From NCBI GenBank assembly GCA_020632695.1, contig JACKFB010000001.1, positions 372,001 through 436,000 of the forward strand: a stretch of DNA of 64,000 bases, written 5' to 3'. The position numbers and the translations under genes were made by a program. The notes under the pieces were generated by a model. The model had not been told where the DNA came from and ran no database searches. It was given only the letters and a program-made list of their open reading frames with translations. Position 1 is the stretch's first letter; each line of letters starts with the position of its first letter. Of the stretch, positions 34,046 to 42,800 are shown in pieces. The DNA is from Deltaproteobacteria bacterium (GTDB lineage: Bacteria; Myxococcota_A; UBA9042; PHBI01; JACKFB01).

Positions 34046-35010
34046 ACGGCCGCTGGGTTCCCCACGACACGAGGGACGAGGTCGTCGACTTCGTTTCCGG
34101 CTGGTCCGACAAGACCGAGCTCCCCGCGAGACGCTTCGTCTCGTGGCTAGGCGTCGCGCCCGGGAAGTTCTACGCCTGGAAAGGTCGGTACGGCATGGCC
34201 AACGAGCACAACGGCAAGGTGCCGCGCGACCACTGGATCGAGGACTGGGAGCGGCAGGCCATCCTGGACTACCACGACAAGCACGTCCTCGAGGGCTATC
34301 GCCGGCTCACGTTCATGATGCTCGACGAGAACGTGGTCTGCGTCAGCCCGTCGACCACCTGGCGCGTCCTTCGAGCTGCCGGCCGGCTCGACCGATGGAA
34401 CCGCACCCCTTCGGCCAAGGGGACGGGCTTCGTGCAGCCGGACAGAGCGCACGAGCACTGGGACGTGGACATCGCGTACGTGAACGTCTCCGGGACCTTC
34501 TACTATCTGTGCTCCATCCTCGACGGCTACAGCCGCTCCATCGTCCACTGGGAGATCCGCGAAGCGATGAAGGAGGCGGACGTCGAGGTCATCATCCAGC
34601 GCGCCCGCGAGCAGGTCCCGGCCGCCAGCCCGCGCATCATCTCAGACAACGGCCCACAGTTCATCGCCCGTGACTTCAAGGCCTTCATCCGCATCACCGG
34701 TATGACCCACGTGAGGACCGCGCCCTACTATCCGCAGTCCAACGGCAAGATCGAGCGGTGGCACAAGACCTTGAAGTCCGCCGCTATCCGGCCCAAGGCC
34801 CCCGAATCCCTCGATGAGGCCCGGCGCGTCGTCTCCGCCTTCGTCGCCAGCTACAACAACAGCCGCCTGCACAGCGCCATCGGCTACGTCACCCCCGCCG
34901 ACAAGCTCGCCGGCCGTGAGCAGGAGATCTGGGCCGTGCGCGACCGCCGCCTCGAAGCCGCCCGTGAGCGTCGCCGAGCCCAGCGCCAAGGCGCTCGACA
35001 GGCCGCATGA
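34021..35010 (+). CDS. IS3 transposase OrfB (DDE integrase), made by -1 frameshift
   Basis: About 330 residues read in the -1 frame after the slippery site, so it is expected as an OrfAB fusion of about 430 residues. An HTH_21 region (I-L-D-Y-H-D-K-H-V-L-E-G-Y-R-R-L-T) precedes an rve integrase core with the DDE triad: Asp in H-W-D-V-D-I-A-Y, Asp in I-S-D-N-G-P-Q-F and Glu in N-G-K-I-E-R-W-H, followed by N-S-R-L-H-S-A-I-G-Y-V-T-P. All catalytic residues are intact. Ends 51 bases inside the right inverted repeat end. Confidence 0.93.
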   Translation, partial: KKRAWGALNGRWVPHDTRDEVVDFVSGWSDKTELPARRFVSWLGVAPGKFYAWKGRYGMANEHNGKVPRDHWIEDWERQAILDYHDKHVLEGYRRLTFMMLDENVVCVSPSTTWRVLRAAGRLDRWNRTPSAKGTGFVQPDRAHEHWDVDIAYVNVSGTFYYLCSILDGYSRSIVHWEIREAMKEADVEVIIQRAREQVPAASPRIISDNGPQFIARDFKAFIRITGMTHVRTAPYYPQSNGKIERWHKTLKSAAIRPKAPESLDEARRVVSAFVASYNNSRLHSAIGYVTPADKLAGREQEIWAVRDRRLEAARERRRAQRQGARQAA

Positions 35011-35035
35011 CCTTCCGCTATCACACCAGCAATCC

Positions 35036-35061
35036 AGTCACGTTCCCGCTGAGCCAGTACA
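35036..35061 (-). repeat. IS3 right terminal inverted repeat
   Basis: Read on the minus strand it begins TGTACTGGCTCAG and ends GAACGTGACT, matching the left end at 22 of 26 positions. Confidence 0.93.
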
Positions 35062-35065
35062 CAGG

Positions 35066-35477
35066 CTCCACGACTCCGGGCGCTGATGCTGACCAGCGCC
35101 AGCGGCTGCCGAGCGCGGCCACGGCGCCGCCCCGGGCGAGGTAGAGGCCGAGCTCGACGGGCACGGTGGGGCCGTCGAAGCGGCGCGTCAGCAGGGGGGT
35201 AACAGTGTCGGCCTCCCCAGCACGCACTCGAGGCTCGCTCGTCTCGCCGCTGATGGGGTTCCGCCCCGGGGACCCGGGGCGGTTGCCCGGTGCGGCGCGG
35301 ATTCTACGGGGGGACCGAGCGCGCCGGAGAGCCCCCAGGCGCGCACGCCGCGACGGGTAGGGCGGGCAGGTTGCGCAGGCTTGCGTGGTGCGGCGGGAAG
35401 GAGCCTCCATTCGGCTCGGCCTCCCGGTCGAAGCTGCTGGCGCAACTCGGAGCGCGCGTGGCCGCGCCGATGCGTTC
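35066..35477. other. Sequence right of the IS3 element, possible interrupted gene
   Basis: No intact gene. On the minus strand a frame runs 35515 to the IS boundary with protein-like content at its end (V-P-V-E-L-G-L-Y-L-A-R-G-G-A-V-A-A-L-G). Removing the IS and one CAGG copy joins it in frame to the frame on the left side (33643 to 33447). This may be a gene split by the insertion, but in such GC-rich DNA open frames arise by chance. Confidence 0.3.
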
Positions 35478-35512
35478 AAAAGAAAAGGCGGGGCCCGGGG
35501 GCTCCGCCTTTC
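35478..35512 (-). terminator. Rho-independent terminator of the RNA-binding protein gene
   Basis: On the minus strand, a stem AAAGGCGG / CCGCCTTT with inner GC pairs is followed directly by TTCTTTT. It begins 53 bases after the stop of the RRM gene. Confidence 0.88.
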
Positions 35513-35564
35513 CACGTTCGCTCGACGGTCGACCCTCAGGTCGGCCGCTCAGTCCCTGTGGGGA

Positions 35565-35897
35565 CTACCAGCGATCGCCGCCGCCGCCGCCGCCGCCGTA
35601 GCCGCCGCCGCTGCGACCGCCGCCGCCGCTGCGGCCGCCGCCGCCGGCCCGCTTGTCCTCGGCCTCATTGACTCGGATCGGGCGTCCGTCGAGCGTGGAA
35701 CTGTCCATCTCCTTGGCGGCCTTGTCCGCCGACGCGCCGTCGGTGAACGTCACGAACCCGAAGCCGCGCGAACGGCCGGTCTCGCGGTCGGTGATCACCT
35801 TGGCTTCGGTGACCTCGCCGAACGAGGAGAAGGCCTGCTCGAGGCTGGCATCATTGGTGTCCCAGCTGAGACCACCGACAAAAAGCTTCTTCGACAT
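35565..35897 (-). CDS. RRM cold-shock-type RNA-binding protein with glycine-rich tail
   Basis: A 110-residue protein. One RNA-recognition motif (residues 3-81) with RNP2 L-F-V-G-G-L and RNP1 R-G-F-G-F-V-T-F, and a strongly Gly/Arg-rich tail of about 30 residues (G-G-G-G-R-S-G-G-G repeats). This is the bacterial glycine-rich RNA-binding family (Rbp) of cyanobacteria and myxobacteria, which binds mRNA and often responds to cold. ATG 35897 is chosen because it starts the domain; frames upstream have no homology. A clear terminator follows. It may have a long leader, since no gene lies within 1 kb upstream. Confidence 0.93.
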   Translation of the reverse strand: MSKKLFVGGLSWDTNDASLEQAFSSFGEVTEAKVITDRETGRSRGFGFVTFTDGASADKAAKEMDSSTLDGRPIRVNEAEDKRAGGGGRSGGGGRSGGGYGGGGGGGDRW

Positions 35898-36330
35898 CTT
35901 TTGACTCACTCTCGGGATGCGGGGTGCGAGCACTTTCGCGCCGCGCCCCGGGCTCGGACGATTGGCGCCCGATTCCACGGCAGAACCGATATTGGTGCCG
36001 CCGATGACCCGCATGAACCATGTATCTGTCGGAAAGAACAGCACCGAGTCGCCTGAGTCCGACGAATTTCCGCGGACGCACATCACGCGCCCCTCCGCGC
36101 AAGCTGGTGCTGTGCGGTCTCAGTGTCACACCGCCGCGGTACGCATATCTCTCGACGCGCGCGCCGGTTCGTCATCTGACGCCAAGCCCCGGGCTGGTCG
36201 ACGCGATGGTTCCGAGCCGTGCACCACGACGAAGGCGTCGAGGACGAGTTGGAGTGAGGCGAGCGCAGTCTCGGCGCGATCCGAGGCACGGGCGCCTCTG
36301 CGGGCGGAGCGGCGCGGACGAGCCGCTAGG
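35898..36330. other. Leader and intergenic region between the RRM gene and the tandem array
   Basis: Likely holds the promoter and 5' leader of the RRM gene on the minus strand (AT-richer stretches near 35990-36075). No gene was recognised. Confidence 0.4.
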
Positions 36331-36544
36331 GCATCACCCGCCGTGGTTGACCCCCCTCGGGCGTTCCCATGGAGCATCACCCGCCGTGGTTGACACCCCT
36401 CGGGCGTTCCCATGGAGCGCCATCCGCCGTGGATGATGCCCCTCGGGCTTTCTCATGGAGCGCCATCCGCCGAGGACGATGTCCCCCGGGCGTTCCCATG
36501 GAGGATCACCGTCCCCGGTTGATGCGTCTTCCGCGTTCCCGCGA
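36331..36544. repeat. 43-bp tandem repeat array, five units
   Basis: Units start at 36331, 36374, 36417, 36460 and, more degenerate, 36503. Each runs from GC-ATC-CGCCG-TGG through CCCCTCGGGCGTTCCCATGGA. The unit length of 43 is not a multiple of three and no frame passes through all units, so the array is not coding. It lies between the RRM gene and the DUF222 gene. Confidence 0.9.
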
Positions 36545-36850
36545 ACCAAAGCGGGTCGGGGAGCAGGCCCCCGCGGCGCTTCCATTCATTTGGACCTCGC
36601 CCAACTTCCTGCACGCGGCGGCGGTTGAGGTTCGCTGGAGCGTCAACGTGTTCGCCCGGAAGGCGAACCCCGCCTTGGTCGCACCATCGTCGGGACGGTC
36701 CAGTGTCAGACCCCCGTGGTATGCGGTTGTGGGCGGTCGCGGGCGTTTCAGTCGGCTGCACGCAGCGCTCCCCGGCCAGGCGAGCAGGCAGCGGGCTCTG
36801 CCAGACGCGGAGTGGGGGCAGGAACCTGCATCCCGCTTGCCGCTTGCCGC
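36545..36850. other. 306-bp upstream region of the DUF222 gene
   Basis: No gene seen. Contains GTGTCAGACCCCCGTGGTAT (36703-36722), related to the repeats at 32241-32315, and a stretch TTTCAGTCGGCTGCACGCAGC (from 36749) resembling TTCGGTCGGCTGCGCGG at 33551, suggesting a conserved, once-mobile flank of this gene family. Confidence 0.45.
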
Positions 36851-36880
36851 TTGACTACCGAAACATTTGTTCAGTATGCT
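36851..36880 (+). promoter_or_regulatory. Sigma70-type promoter of the DUF222/HNH gene
   Basis: TTGACT (36851-36856), an 18-base spacer and TATGCT (36875-36880), 26 bases before the start. The AT-rich stretch stands out from the GC-rich surroundings. A LexA-like box fills the spacer. Confidence 0.7.
36859..36875 (+). promoter_or_regulatory. Candidate LexA (SOS) operator
   Basis: CGAAACATTTGTTCAGT matches the Myxococcus xanthus LexA motif CTRHAMRYBYGTTCAGS (as I recall it) at 15 of 17 positions, and also resembles the GAAC-N4-GTTC core of Gram-positive SOS boxes. It lies between the -35 and -10 elements, an ideal place for a repressor. Confidence 0.6.
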
Positions 36881-36905
36881 TGCTCCTTCACTGACGGGGA
36901 GCGAG

Positions 36906-38231
36906 ATGATGGCGGAATTCCTCTGCGACGCCGCGCCGCAGGCCTGCTCGAACGAGGATCTGGGGGACCGAATCACCGAGCTGGCGGCTCATCTGAACGC
37001 GGCGAGCTGTCGCTTCCTCGAGCTCGTCGGGGAGTTCGACCGCAGACGAGCGTGGGCGCAGTGGGGCATCGCTTCGTGCGCCCACTGGCTCTGTTGGAAG
37101 TGCGGCATCGGGCTCGGCGCCGCCGGTGAGAAGGTGCGCGTGGCGCGGCGGCTCGTGGAGCTTCCGCGGCTCTGCGAGGCGTTCCGCTCGGGCGTGCTCA
37201 GCTACTCGAAGATGCGGGCGGTCACGCGCGTGGCCACGCCGGAAAACGAGGAGTTCCTGCTACGCGTGGCGCGGACGGGCACCGCGTCGCATCTCGAACG
37301 GCTGTGCCGCGAACGGCGCCGGGTCGAGCGGGCCGAGGACGAGAGCGAGGCATCGGAACGCCGACACGCTTCGCGAGCGCTCTCCTGGTGGTGGGACGAC
37401 GACGGGTCGCTCGTGCTGAAGGGGCGGCTCTCGCCGGAGGACGGCGCGCTGCTGGTGCGGGCTCTGGAGGCGGCGCGGGACGTGATTCGCGAGGAGGCCC
37501 GCGACGCCGGCGAGGGGGGCGGGGGTCTCTCCGCGGAAAGATCCGACGCTCTGATGCAGCTCGCCGAGTCCTGGCTCGCTCGCGGCCCGGGCGAGCTGGC
37601 GGGTGGAGAGCGGCACCAGGTGATCGTGCACGTCGACGCCGCGACGCTGGCCGACCCGGAGACCGAGGGCCGGAGCGCGGTCGAAGGAGGCCCGCGCCTC
37701 TGTCCCGAGACGGCGCGGCGGCTCGCGTGCGACGCGAGTCGCGTCAGCGTCACAGACGGCGGACACGGCGAGCCGCTGTCCATCGGCCGCCGCTCCCGGA
37801 CCATCCCCTCGGCCATCGGCCGCGCCCTGCGCATCCGCGACGGGGGCTGCCGTTTCCCCGGCTGCCAGAATCGGCGATTCGTCGACGGCCACCACATCCG
37901 ACATTGGGCCAGTGGCGGAGAGACCAGCCTCGACAACCTCGTCCTCCTCTGCCGCCGTCACCACCGCCTCGTCCACGAGGGCGGCTTCGAGGTGGCGCGC
38001 GAGCGCAGCGGCGAGCTCCGGTTCCGCACTCCCGAAGGCTGCGTGCTCCTCGCCTCGCCGCCGCTGCCAACCCTCGCCCCCGGCGCACCCGAGCGCCTCG
38101 CCGCCGCACACCGCCGCCGAGGCCTCGACATCGGTCCGACGACTACGCTTCCAGGCTGGCGCGGCGAATCGATGGACTACACCATCGCCCACGGCATCCT
38201 CGCCGACCTGGCGCGAGCAGGTCCGGGGTAG
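36906..38231 (+). CDS. DUF222 (13E12-type) HNH endonuclease
   Basis: About 441 residues (ATG 36906 or 36909, with GGGGAG upstream). N-terminal DUF222 (about residues 10-300, helical: L-E-L-V-G-E-F-D-R-R-R-A-W-A, W-L-C-W-K-C-G-I, S-Y-S-K-M-R-A-V-T-R-V-A). C-terminal HNH nuclease (about 310-375) with C-R-F-P-G-C-Q, D-G-H-H-I-R-H-W-A-S-G-G, N-L-V-L-L-C-R-R-H-H, keeping the catalytic His and metal-site Cys/His. The family is often multicopy in Actinobacteria (REP13E12) and myxobacteria and behaves as a mobile element; SOS control is known for some mycobacterial members. The LexA-like promoter here fits. Confidence 0.92.
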   Translation: MMAEFLCDAAPQACSNEDLGDRITELAAHLNAASCRFLELVGEFDRRRAWAQWGIASCAHWLCWKCGIGLGAAGEKVRVARRLVELPRLCEAFRSGVLSYSKMRAVTRVATPENEEFLLRVARTGTASHLERLCRERRRVERAEDESEASERRHASRALSWWWDDDGSLVLKGRLSPEDGALLVRALEAARDVIREEARDAGEGGGGLSAERSDALMQLAESWLARGPGELAGGERHQVIVHVDAATLADPETEGRSAVEGGPRLCPETARRLACDASRVSVTDGGHGEPLSIGRRSRTIPSAIGRALRIRDGGCRFPGCQNRRFVDGHHIRHWASGGETSLDNLVLLCRRHHRLVHEGGFEVARERSGELRFRTPEGCVLLASPPLPTLAPGAPERLAAAHRRRGLDIGPTTTLPGWRGESMDYTIAHGILADLARAGPG

Positions 38232-38373
38232 GCCGAAGCGGTCAGGTACCTCAGGTCAGGTCCCGGACTCGCTGACCTCGGTTGATGTTCCGCGACGCGC
38301 CCACCGCGGGCCTCTGTCTGGAGTACGTAAGTTCGGGACGCAGGAGTGCTCTGCAGCGTGGGGCGGACGGGAG

Positions 38374-38967
38374 TCAGCGAGGTCGGTGGGGGCGAGCTCG
38401 CTCGCACCATTGCCGCGACAGGCTGATTCGGGTGAGGGGGGCTCGGTCTGGTGGCGTCTTCGTCGAGAGCGACGCGATCAGGTGGTAGGCGCGCCGAGGG
38501 TCGGGGTAGCCGCGGATTGCGACGACCCCGTGGTGGAGGTCCGACCGAAGCGAGAACACGAACGCCAAGAACACTTCGTATCGCAGGTTCTTTCGCGCCT
38601 CTGGCGATTCCGCGGTCGGCTGGTCGTGTCGGATGGAGGCGGACCCGCCGCGCTCGATCAACGCCGCTCCCAGCGCCGACGCGCCCGCCACCCAGGCACG
38701 TTCTTCCGGCGTCAGCTTGGCCCACACGACGGGTATGGACGGCGAGCAGCGCACGGCAGGCCTGGCGGCCACTTGGACCGGCAGGCCGGCGCATCCCGTC
38801 AGCAGGACGCAGACGAGCAGCGCCAGACCTGTACCAGGGGCGCGCGAGGTCGGGACTCCGCACTCCGCGTAGCCCGCCGCCGTCCGCCGGTCCGGCGCGT
38901 GGCTCGCACGCCCTGGTGGTCGCGCGAGCTTGCGGTCAGCGCGTCGGCCCCGCTCGGCGCTGGCCAT
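38374..38967 (-). CDS. Hypothetical lipoprotein, start uncertain
   Basis: The convincing part runs from near 38835: a hydrophobic signal G-L-A-L-L-V-C-V-L-L-T-G-C with a lipobox Cys, then about 140 residues with no domain I know (K-L-T-P-E-E-R-A-W-V-A-G-A-S-A-L-G-A). No ATG or GTG lies in a suitable place before the signal. The ATG at 38967 gives an unlikely 50-residue extension, so a rare start codon or sequence error is possible. Confidence 0.45.
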   Translation of the reverse strand: MASAERGRRADRKLARPPGRASHAPDRRTAAGYAECGVPTSRAPGTGLALLVCVLLTGCAGLPVQVAARPAVRCSPSIPVVWAKLTPEERAWVAGASALGAALIERGGSASIRHDQPTAESPEARKNLRYEVFLAFVFSLRSDLHHGVVAIRGYPDPRRAYHLIASLSTKTPPDRAPLTRISLSRQWCERARPHRPR

Positions 38968-39430
38968 TCGCGCGCCGCCGCGAGCGGCAGAGGCTGGGGC
39001 GGTCCGGGCGAAGTCGCGCATCGTCGTCCAGAGTGGAGCTGGCCGTGCTGGATGCACCCAGCGTAGGGCGGCGGGCCGGCGAAGGGCAAGTCGTGGCGGC
39101 GTGGCTGTGGGCCGGGCCCGCGTTCTCGGTCGCGCGCGGTGCTGTCCTTGGATGTCCAGCATTCTACGGCGTCGGCGTCGGTCAGCAACGGTGTCGCGAT
39201 GTGTGTCCATCGTGGCAATAGGCCACGCGGCGGGGAATTTCGGGCCGCCTGCCGCGGCGATCGAAGGCCCCTCCGACCGCCGCGGGAGCCGGCAAGCGGA
39301 TGAGAGCACGCCGCCGCGCGTGGCTCCACCTGCTGGCATCCGCCTTGCTTCAGTCGCCCGTCAGCAAGGGCCCCGGCAGGCGCGACGCCGCTCGGGAGCT
39401 CCCGGCTCTCCATCTGCCCAAGGAAGACCG
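38968..39430. other. 463-bp divergent intergenic region, no gene recognised
   Basis: Lies between two lipoprotein genes on opposite strands. Frames present show no signal peptide or domain. Confidence 0.35.
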
Positions 39431-39865
39431 ATGCACCGGATCCTGCTCTGCGGCCTGCTTCTCGTGGCGCCCTGGACTGCCGCCTGCGGCGACGAAGACG
39501 ACGGCCCGGACGGTGGCATCATCGTGCTGCCCGACACGCGCATCGGCGACGGCGCCGACCCTGGCGAGCTCTCCGACTCGGGCGACGCGGGTGGCGGGGG
39601 CGACACGGCCAGCGGCGGCCTGGGCCCCGAGCTGGGCGACGACGTCGCGACGGTGGACACGACGGCGGACGGCGCGCCCGTGACGGATTCGGTCACGGTA
39701 GACACCACGGCCGCCGGCGCTCCGGTGACCGACGCCATCACGGTGGACACGACGGCGGACAGCGCTCCGGTGACCGACGCCATCACGGTGGACACGACGG
39801 CGGACAGCGCTCCGGTGACCGACGCCATCACCGTGGACACCTCGCCGCCGGGCGACACGCCCTGA
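39431..39865 (+). CDS. Small lipoprotein with four 15-residue repeats
   Basis: A 144-residue protein with AAGGAAG before its ATG. A lipoprotein signal (I-L-L-C-G-L-L-L-V-A-P-W-T-A-A-C at residue 19, relaxed lipobox) is followed by an acidic, low-complexity tail. It ends with four units of A-P-V-T-D-A-I-T-V-D-T-T-A-D-S, two of them identical. It has no globular domain: it may be a surface spacer or a truncated relative of the larger linker lipoproteins nearby. Convergent with the 1611-residue lipoprotein gene. Confidence 0.7.
   Translation: MHRILLCGLLLVAPWTAACGDEDDGPDGGIIVLPDTRIGDGADPGELSDSGDAGGGGDTASGGLGPELGDDVATVDTTADGAPVTDSVTVDTTAAGAPVTDAITVDTTADSAPVTDAITVDTTADSAPVTDAITVDTSPPGDTP
39672..39852 (+). 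repeat. 45-bp tandem repeat encoding the lipoprotein's 15-residue units
   Basis: Four units of 45 bp; the two central ones are identical in DNA, so expansion is recent. In-frame period (45 = 3 x 15). Confidence 0.85.
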
Positions 39866-39888
39866 GCGCTGCGGCGGGCCGAGCGCCC

Positions 39889-42800
39889 TCAGAACACGTT
39901 GAGCGTCTTCGTCTGCCCCAGCAGGGGGATCTTCACGTCGACGTCGCCGCCGAGCGTCAGGCCGATGCCGGTGAGGGTGGAGCAGCTCGTGGAGATGACC
40001 TTCGCGCAGACCTTGCCGTCGAAGCGCAGACCCAGCAGCGGGGGGCCGCCCGCGGCGATGACCTCGGCGGTGCCGGTGCCGGTGACCTGCCCGCCGACGG
40101 CGCCGAAGCTGAAGCCGGCCTGGCCCGCGGCGCTGGCGCGCCAGACGAGGCCGGCGGGGGTGAAGACGTAGTCGCTCTGGAAGGTGGTGCCGCCCACGAC
40201 GAGGCTGGCGCTGCCCAGGACGGCGGTCTGCGACGGCGAGTGGGTGAAGGTGACGGAGCCCGTGAGGCTGGTGCCGCCGACGGGGAAGCTGATGCCGCCG
40301 GGCGCGGTCAGCGAGAAGGTGCCTGCGGTCGAGACCTGGCCGCTGACCTCGGCGGAGGCGCCGAGCACGCTGAGGGTGCCCGCCAGGGTGAGGCCGGAAG
40401 GCAGGAGCTTCAGCGATGCCTGTCCGAGCGAGAAGCCGGGCAGCGCCAGCGCCGCCTGGCCCGTGAGCGAGAAGGTCTGCGGCGTGACCACCCCGGAGAG
40501 GGTGGCGCTCAGCGCGCCCAACGCGAGCTGGCCCTGGAGATTGAGCCCGAACATGCCGCTCTCTGACGTGACGCTGACGGTGCCGAGGTCGAAGCCGGCG
40601 ACCCCGAAGGCGCCCGAGCCGGTCAGCGTCCAGCTCCCGTCGGTGGCGACGAGGACGTGGGCGTCGAGCTGGTGCGTCCAGGCCTGCATGGTGCCGTCGA
40701 TGGTGAAGCCGCTGGCGCTCGACACGCGGACGCGGCCCTTCTGCATGTTGAAGCCCGCGAGCCCGAAGGCCGCCTCGCCGCTGAACTCGTACGCGCCGTC
40801 GAAGGCGACGCGGCCGGCGAGCTGGACCGAGGTGCCGAGCTGCGTGACCTTGGCCGACGCGTCGAAGCCGTCCTGCGCCAGGGTGACCGTGGCTGCGCCG
40901 CTCTGGAGGCCGGGCAGACCCGCCGCGGCCTCTCCGCTCAGCGTGAAGTCGCCCGACTCTCCGACGCGTGCGCTGAACGCGACCTGGCCGAGGACGGGCA
41001 CGCCCATCTGCAGGTCCAGCACGAAGCCCGCGTCGTCGAGCCCTCCCTGGACGCTGGCCACCGGGAGCCCGGCCACCGAGCAGGTCGCGCCCCCCTCGCC
41101 GAAGTCGCACTGCACCAGGGTCTCCAGCCGCTTCAAGAAGGCACCGAAGTCCATGTTGAAGGCGCCACCGCGGATGCGCAGGCCGTCGTGGCTGTCGATG
41201 ATGAGCTGGACGCCGGTCAGGGAGAAGGGCCCGGCGACGAGGTCGACCTCGGTGGTGAAGCGGAAGCCGTCGGCGTTCACGAAGCCCCAGGCGCGGCCGG
41301 TCTGCTGGAGCGTAAGCGTGCTGAAGGCCTCGAAGAGCGGGCCCGCGTCGCCGCTGGCCAGCAGGGCGCCCGGGGAGAAGCCCTCGCCGGCGAAGTAGAG
41401 GCCGGAGGGGCCCGCTCGGAACGAGGCGCGGGCGAAGGTGACCTCGACGGGGCCGGCGTGCACCAGGAGGCGGTCGGAGTTTCCGGACAGCTCGAGGCCT
41501 GCGAGCACCTGCTCGGCCGACTGGCCGCTGCCGAGCGCGCTGAGCGCGTCCTCGAGCGCGCCGAGGTCGCCCGAGACGAGGCTCTCGCCGAGCGGCTCGA
41601 CAAGCTCCACCGCCTCGCCAACGTCGACCAGGACCTCGCCGTCCACGAACACGTTGGCCGGCAGCTCGGGGATGGGCAGGAGCGCCACCTCGCCGGCGCG
41701 CCAGATGTGGCCGCGCGTTTGAAAGGGCGCGAAGCGGCCGGCGTCGTCGACCACGTCCACGCGGCTGCGCAGGCCGAGGTGGCCGCCTCGGGAGAGGCCG
41801 AGGCCGACGTTCTTGACGAGGTCGCCGGTGCCGGACGAGAGGGCCTCTCCACTGACCTCGACGATGAAGCCCGGGTCGGTGGGGTCGACGGCCACCACGC
41901 CGTGGTCGCCTTCGTTGACGTTGACCACGATGGCGTCGCCCAGCTCGACGCCGACGCCGGTCGACGCGCTGGCGTAGACGTAGGGCCGGCTGTCGATGAA
42001 GGGCCCGTCGAGACCCAGCGCGCGGAGCTGGTGGCCATAGCCGTAGCCCAGACCCAGCGACGGCGCGCTGGTCGTGGCGTCGGCGCCGGGCCAGGTCGAG
42101 AGCCCGCCGAGCAGCGGGGGAGCGTCGAGCTGGCCCGACAACCCGAAGGGTGTGCCGCAGGCGACCGTCGCGCCGGTGGAGCCGGGCAGCACCACCGTGC
42201 CGTAGGGCGTGACCAGGCCGATGGGGCTCAGCGCCACGTAGCCGGCGGCCTGGAGCGACCAGCTCGCGTCCAGCTCGAGGGTCACCGGTCCGATGCTCGC
42301 GGTCAGCCGGTCGCCGTCGAGGGCACAGTTCGAGTAGTCGGTGACGCCGAAGGTGGGCGGCACCCCGCAAGCGTCGGCGAACCCGTCGCCGTCCACGTCT
42401 TCGCAGCCGAGGCCGCCCTGGGGGACGCCGCCTGCGAACTCGCAGTCGACCGCGCTCACGCCGGTGCACGCGTACGCTGGGGTGCAGCATGCGCCGACGG
42501 TGGACGGGACGAACTCGTGGTCGGGGAGCGCCTCGCACTCGCTCGCGGCCAGGACCGTGCACTCGGTGGCGTCGCAGCATTCGCCCGCTGCGTCGGGCAC
42601 GAAGTCGAAGCCGTTGACGTAGCAGTCGATGTCGCTGCCCGTCTCGCAGCCGAAGGGGGCGCAGCAGGTGCCCGTCACCGGCGCCCGGGTGAGCTCGACG
42701 TAGAGGCTGTAGGAACCCGTGGGCGCGACGCTGAGCGCGCCCGGCGGGAGGTGCCCCGCGCTGACGACCTCGTAGGTGCCGAGCGCGCCGCCGCTCGTCC

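Larger units (their letters stand above)
33648..35061 (+). mobile_element. Complete IS3-family insertion sequence, 1414 bp
   Basis: Bounded by 26-bp imperfect terminal inverted repeats (22 of 26 match) that start TGT and end ACA, as expected for the TG...CA ends of IS3. Both ends are flanked by the same four bases, CAGG (33644-33647 and 35062-35065), a target-site duplication. It carries orfA and orfB with a -1 frameshift signal between. Intact and probably recently moved. Confidence 0.93.

Noticed and set aside
35021..35515. 164-codon minus-strand frame crossing the IS3 right end as a gene in its own right
   Set aside because: Its last 13 codons are IS3 sequence; only the IS-free version could be a gene.
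36331..36544. CRISPR array
   Set aside because: Repeats are directly adjacent with no unique spacers, and no cas genes are nearby.
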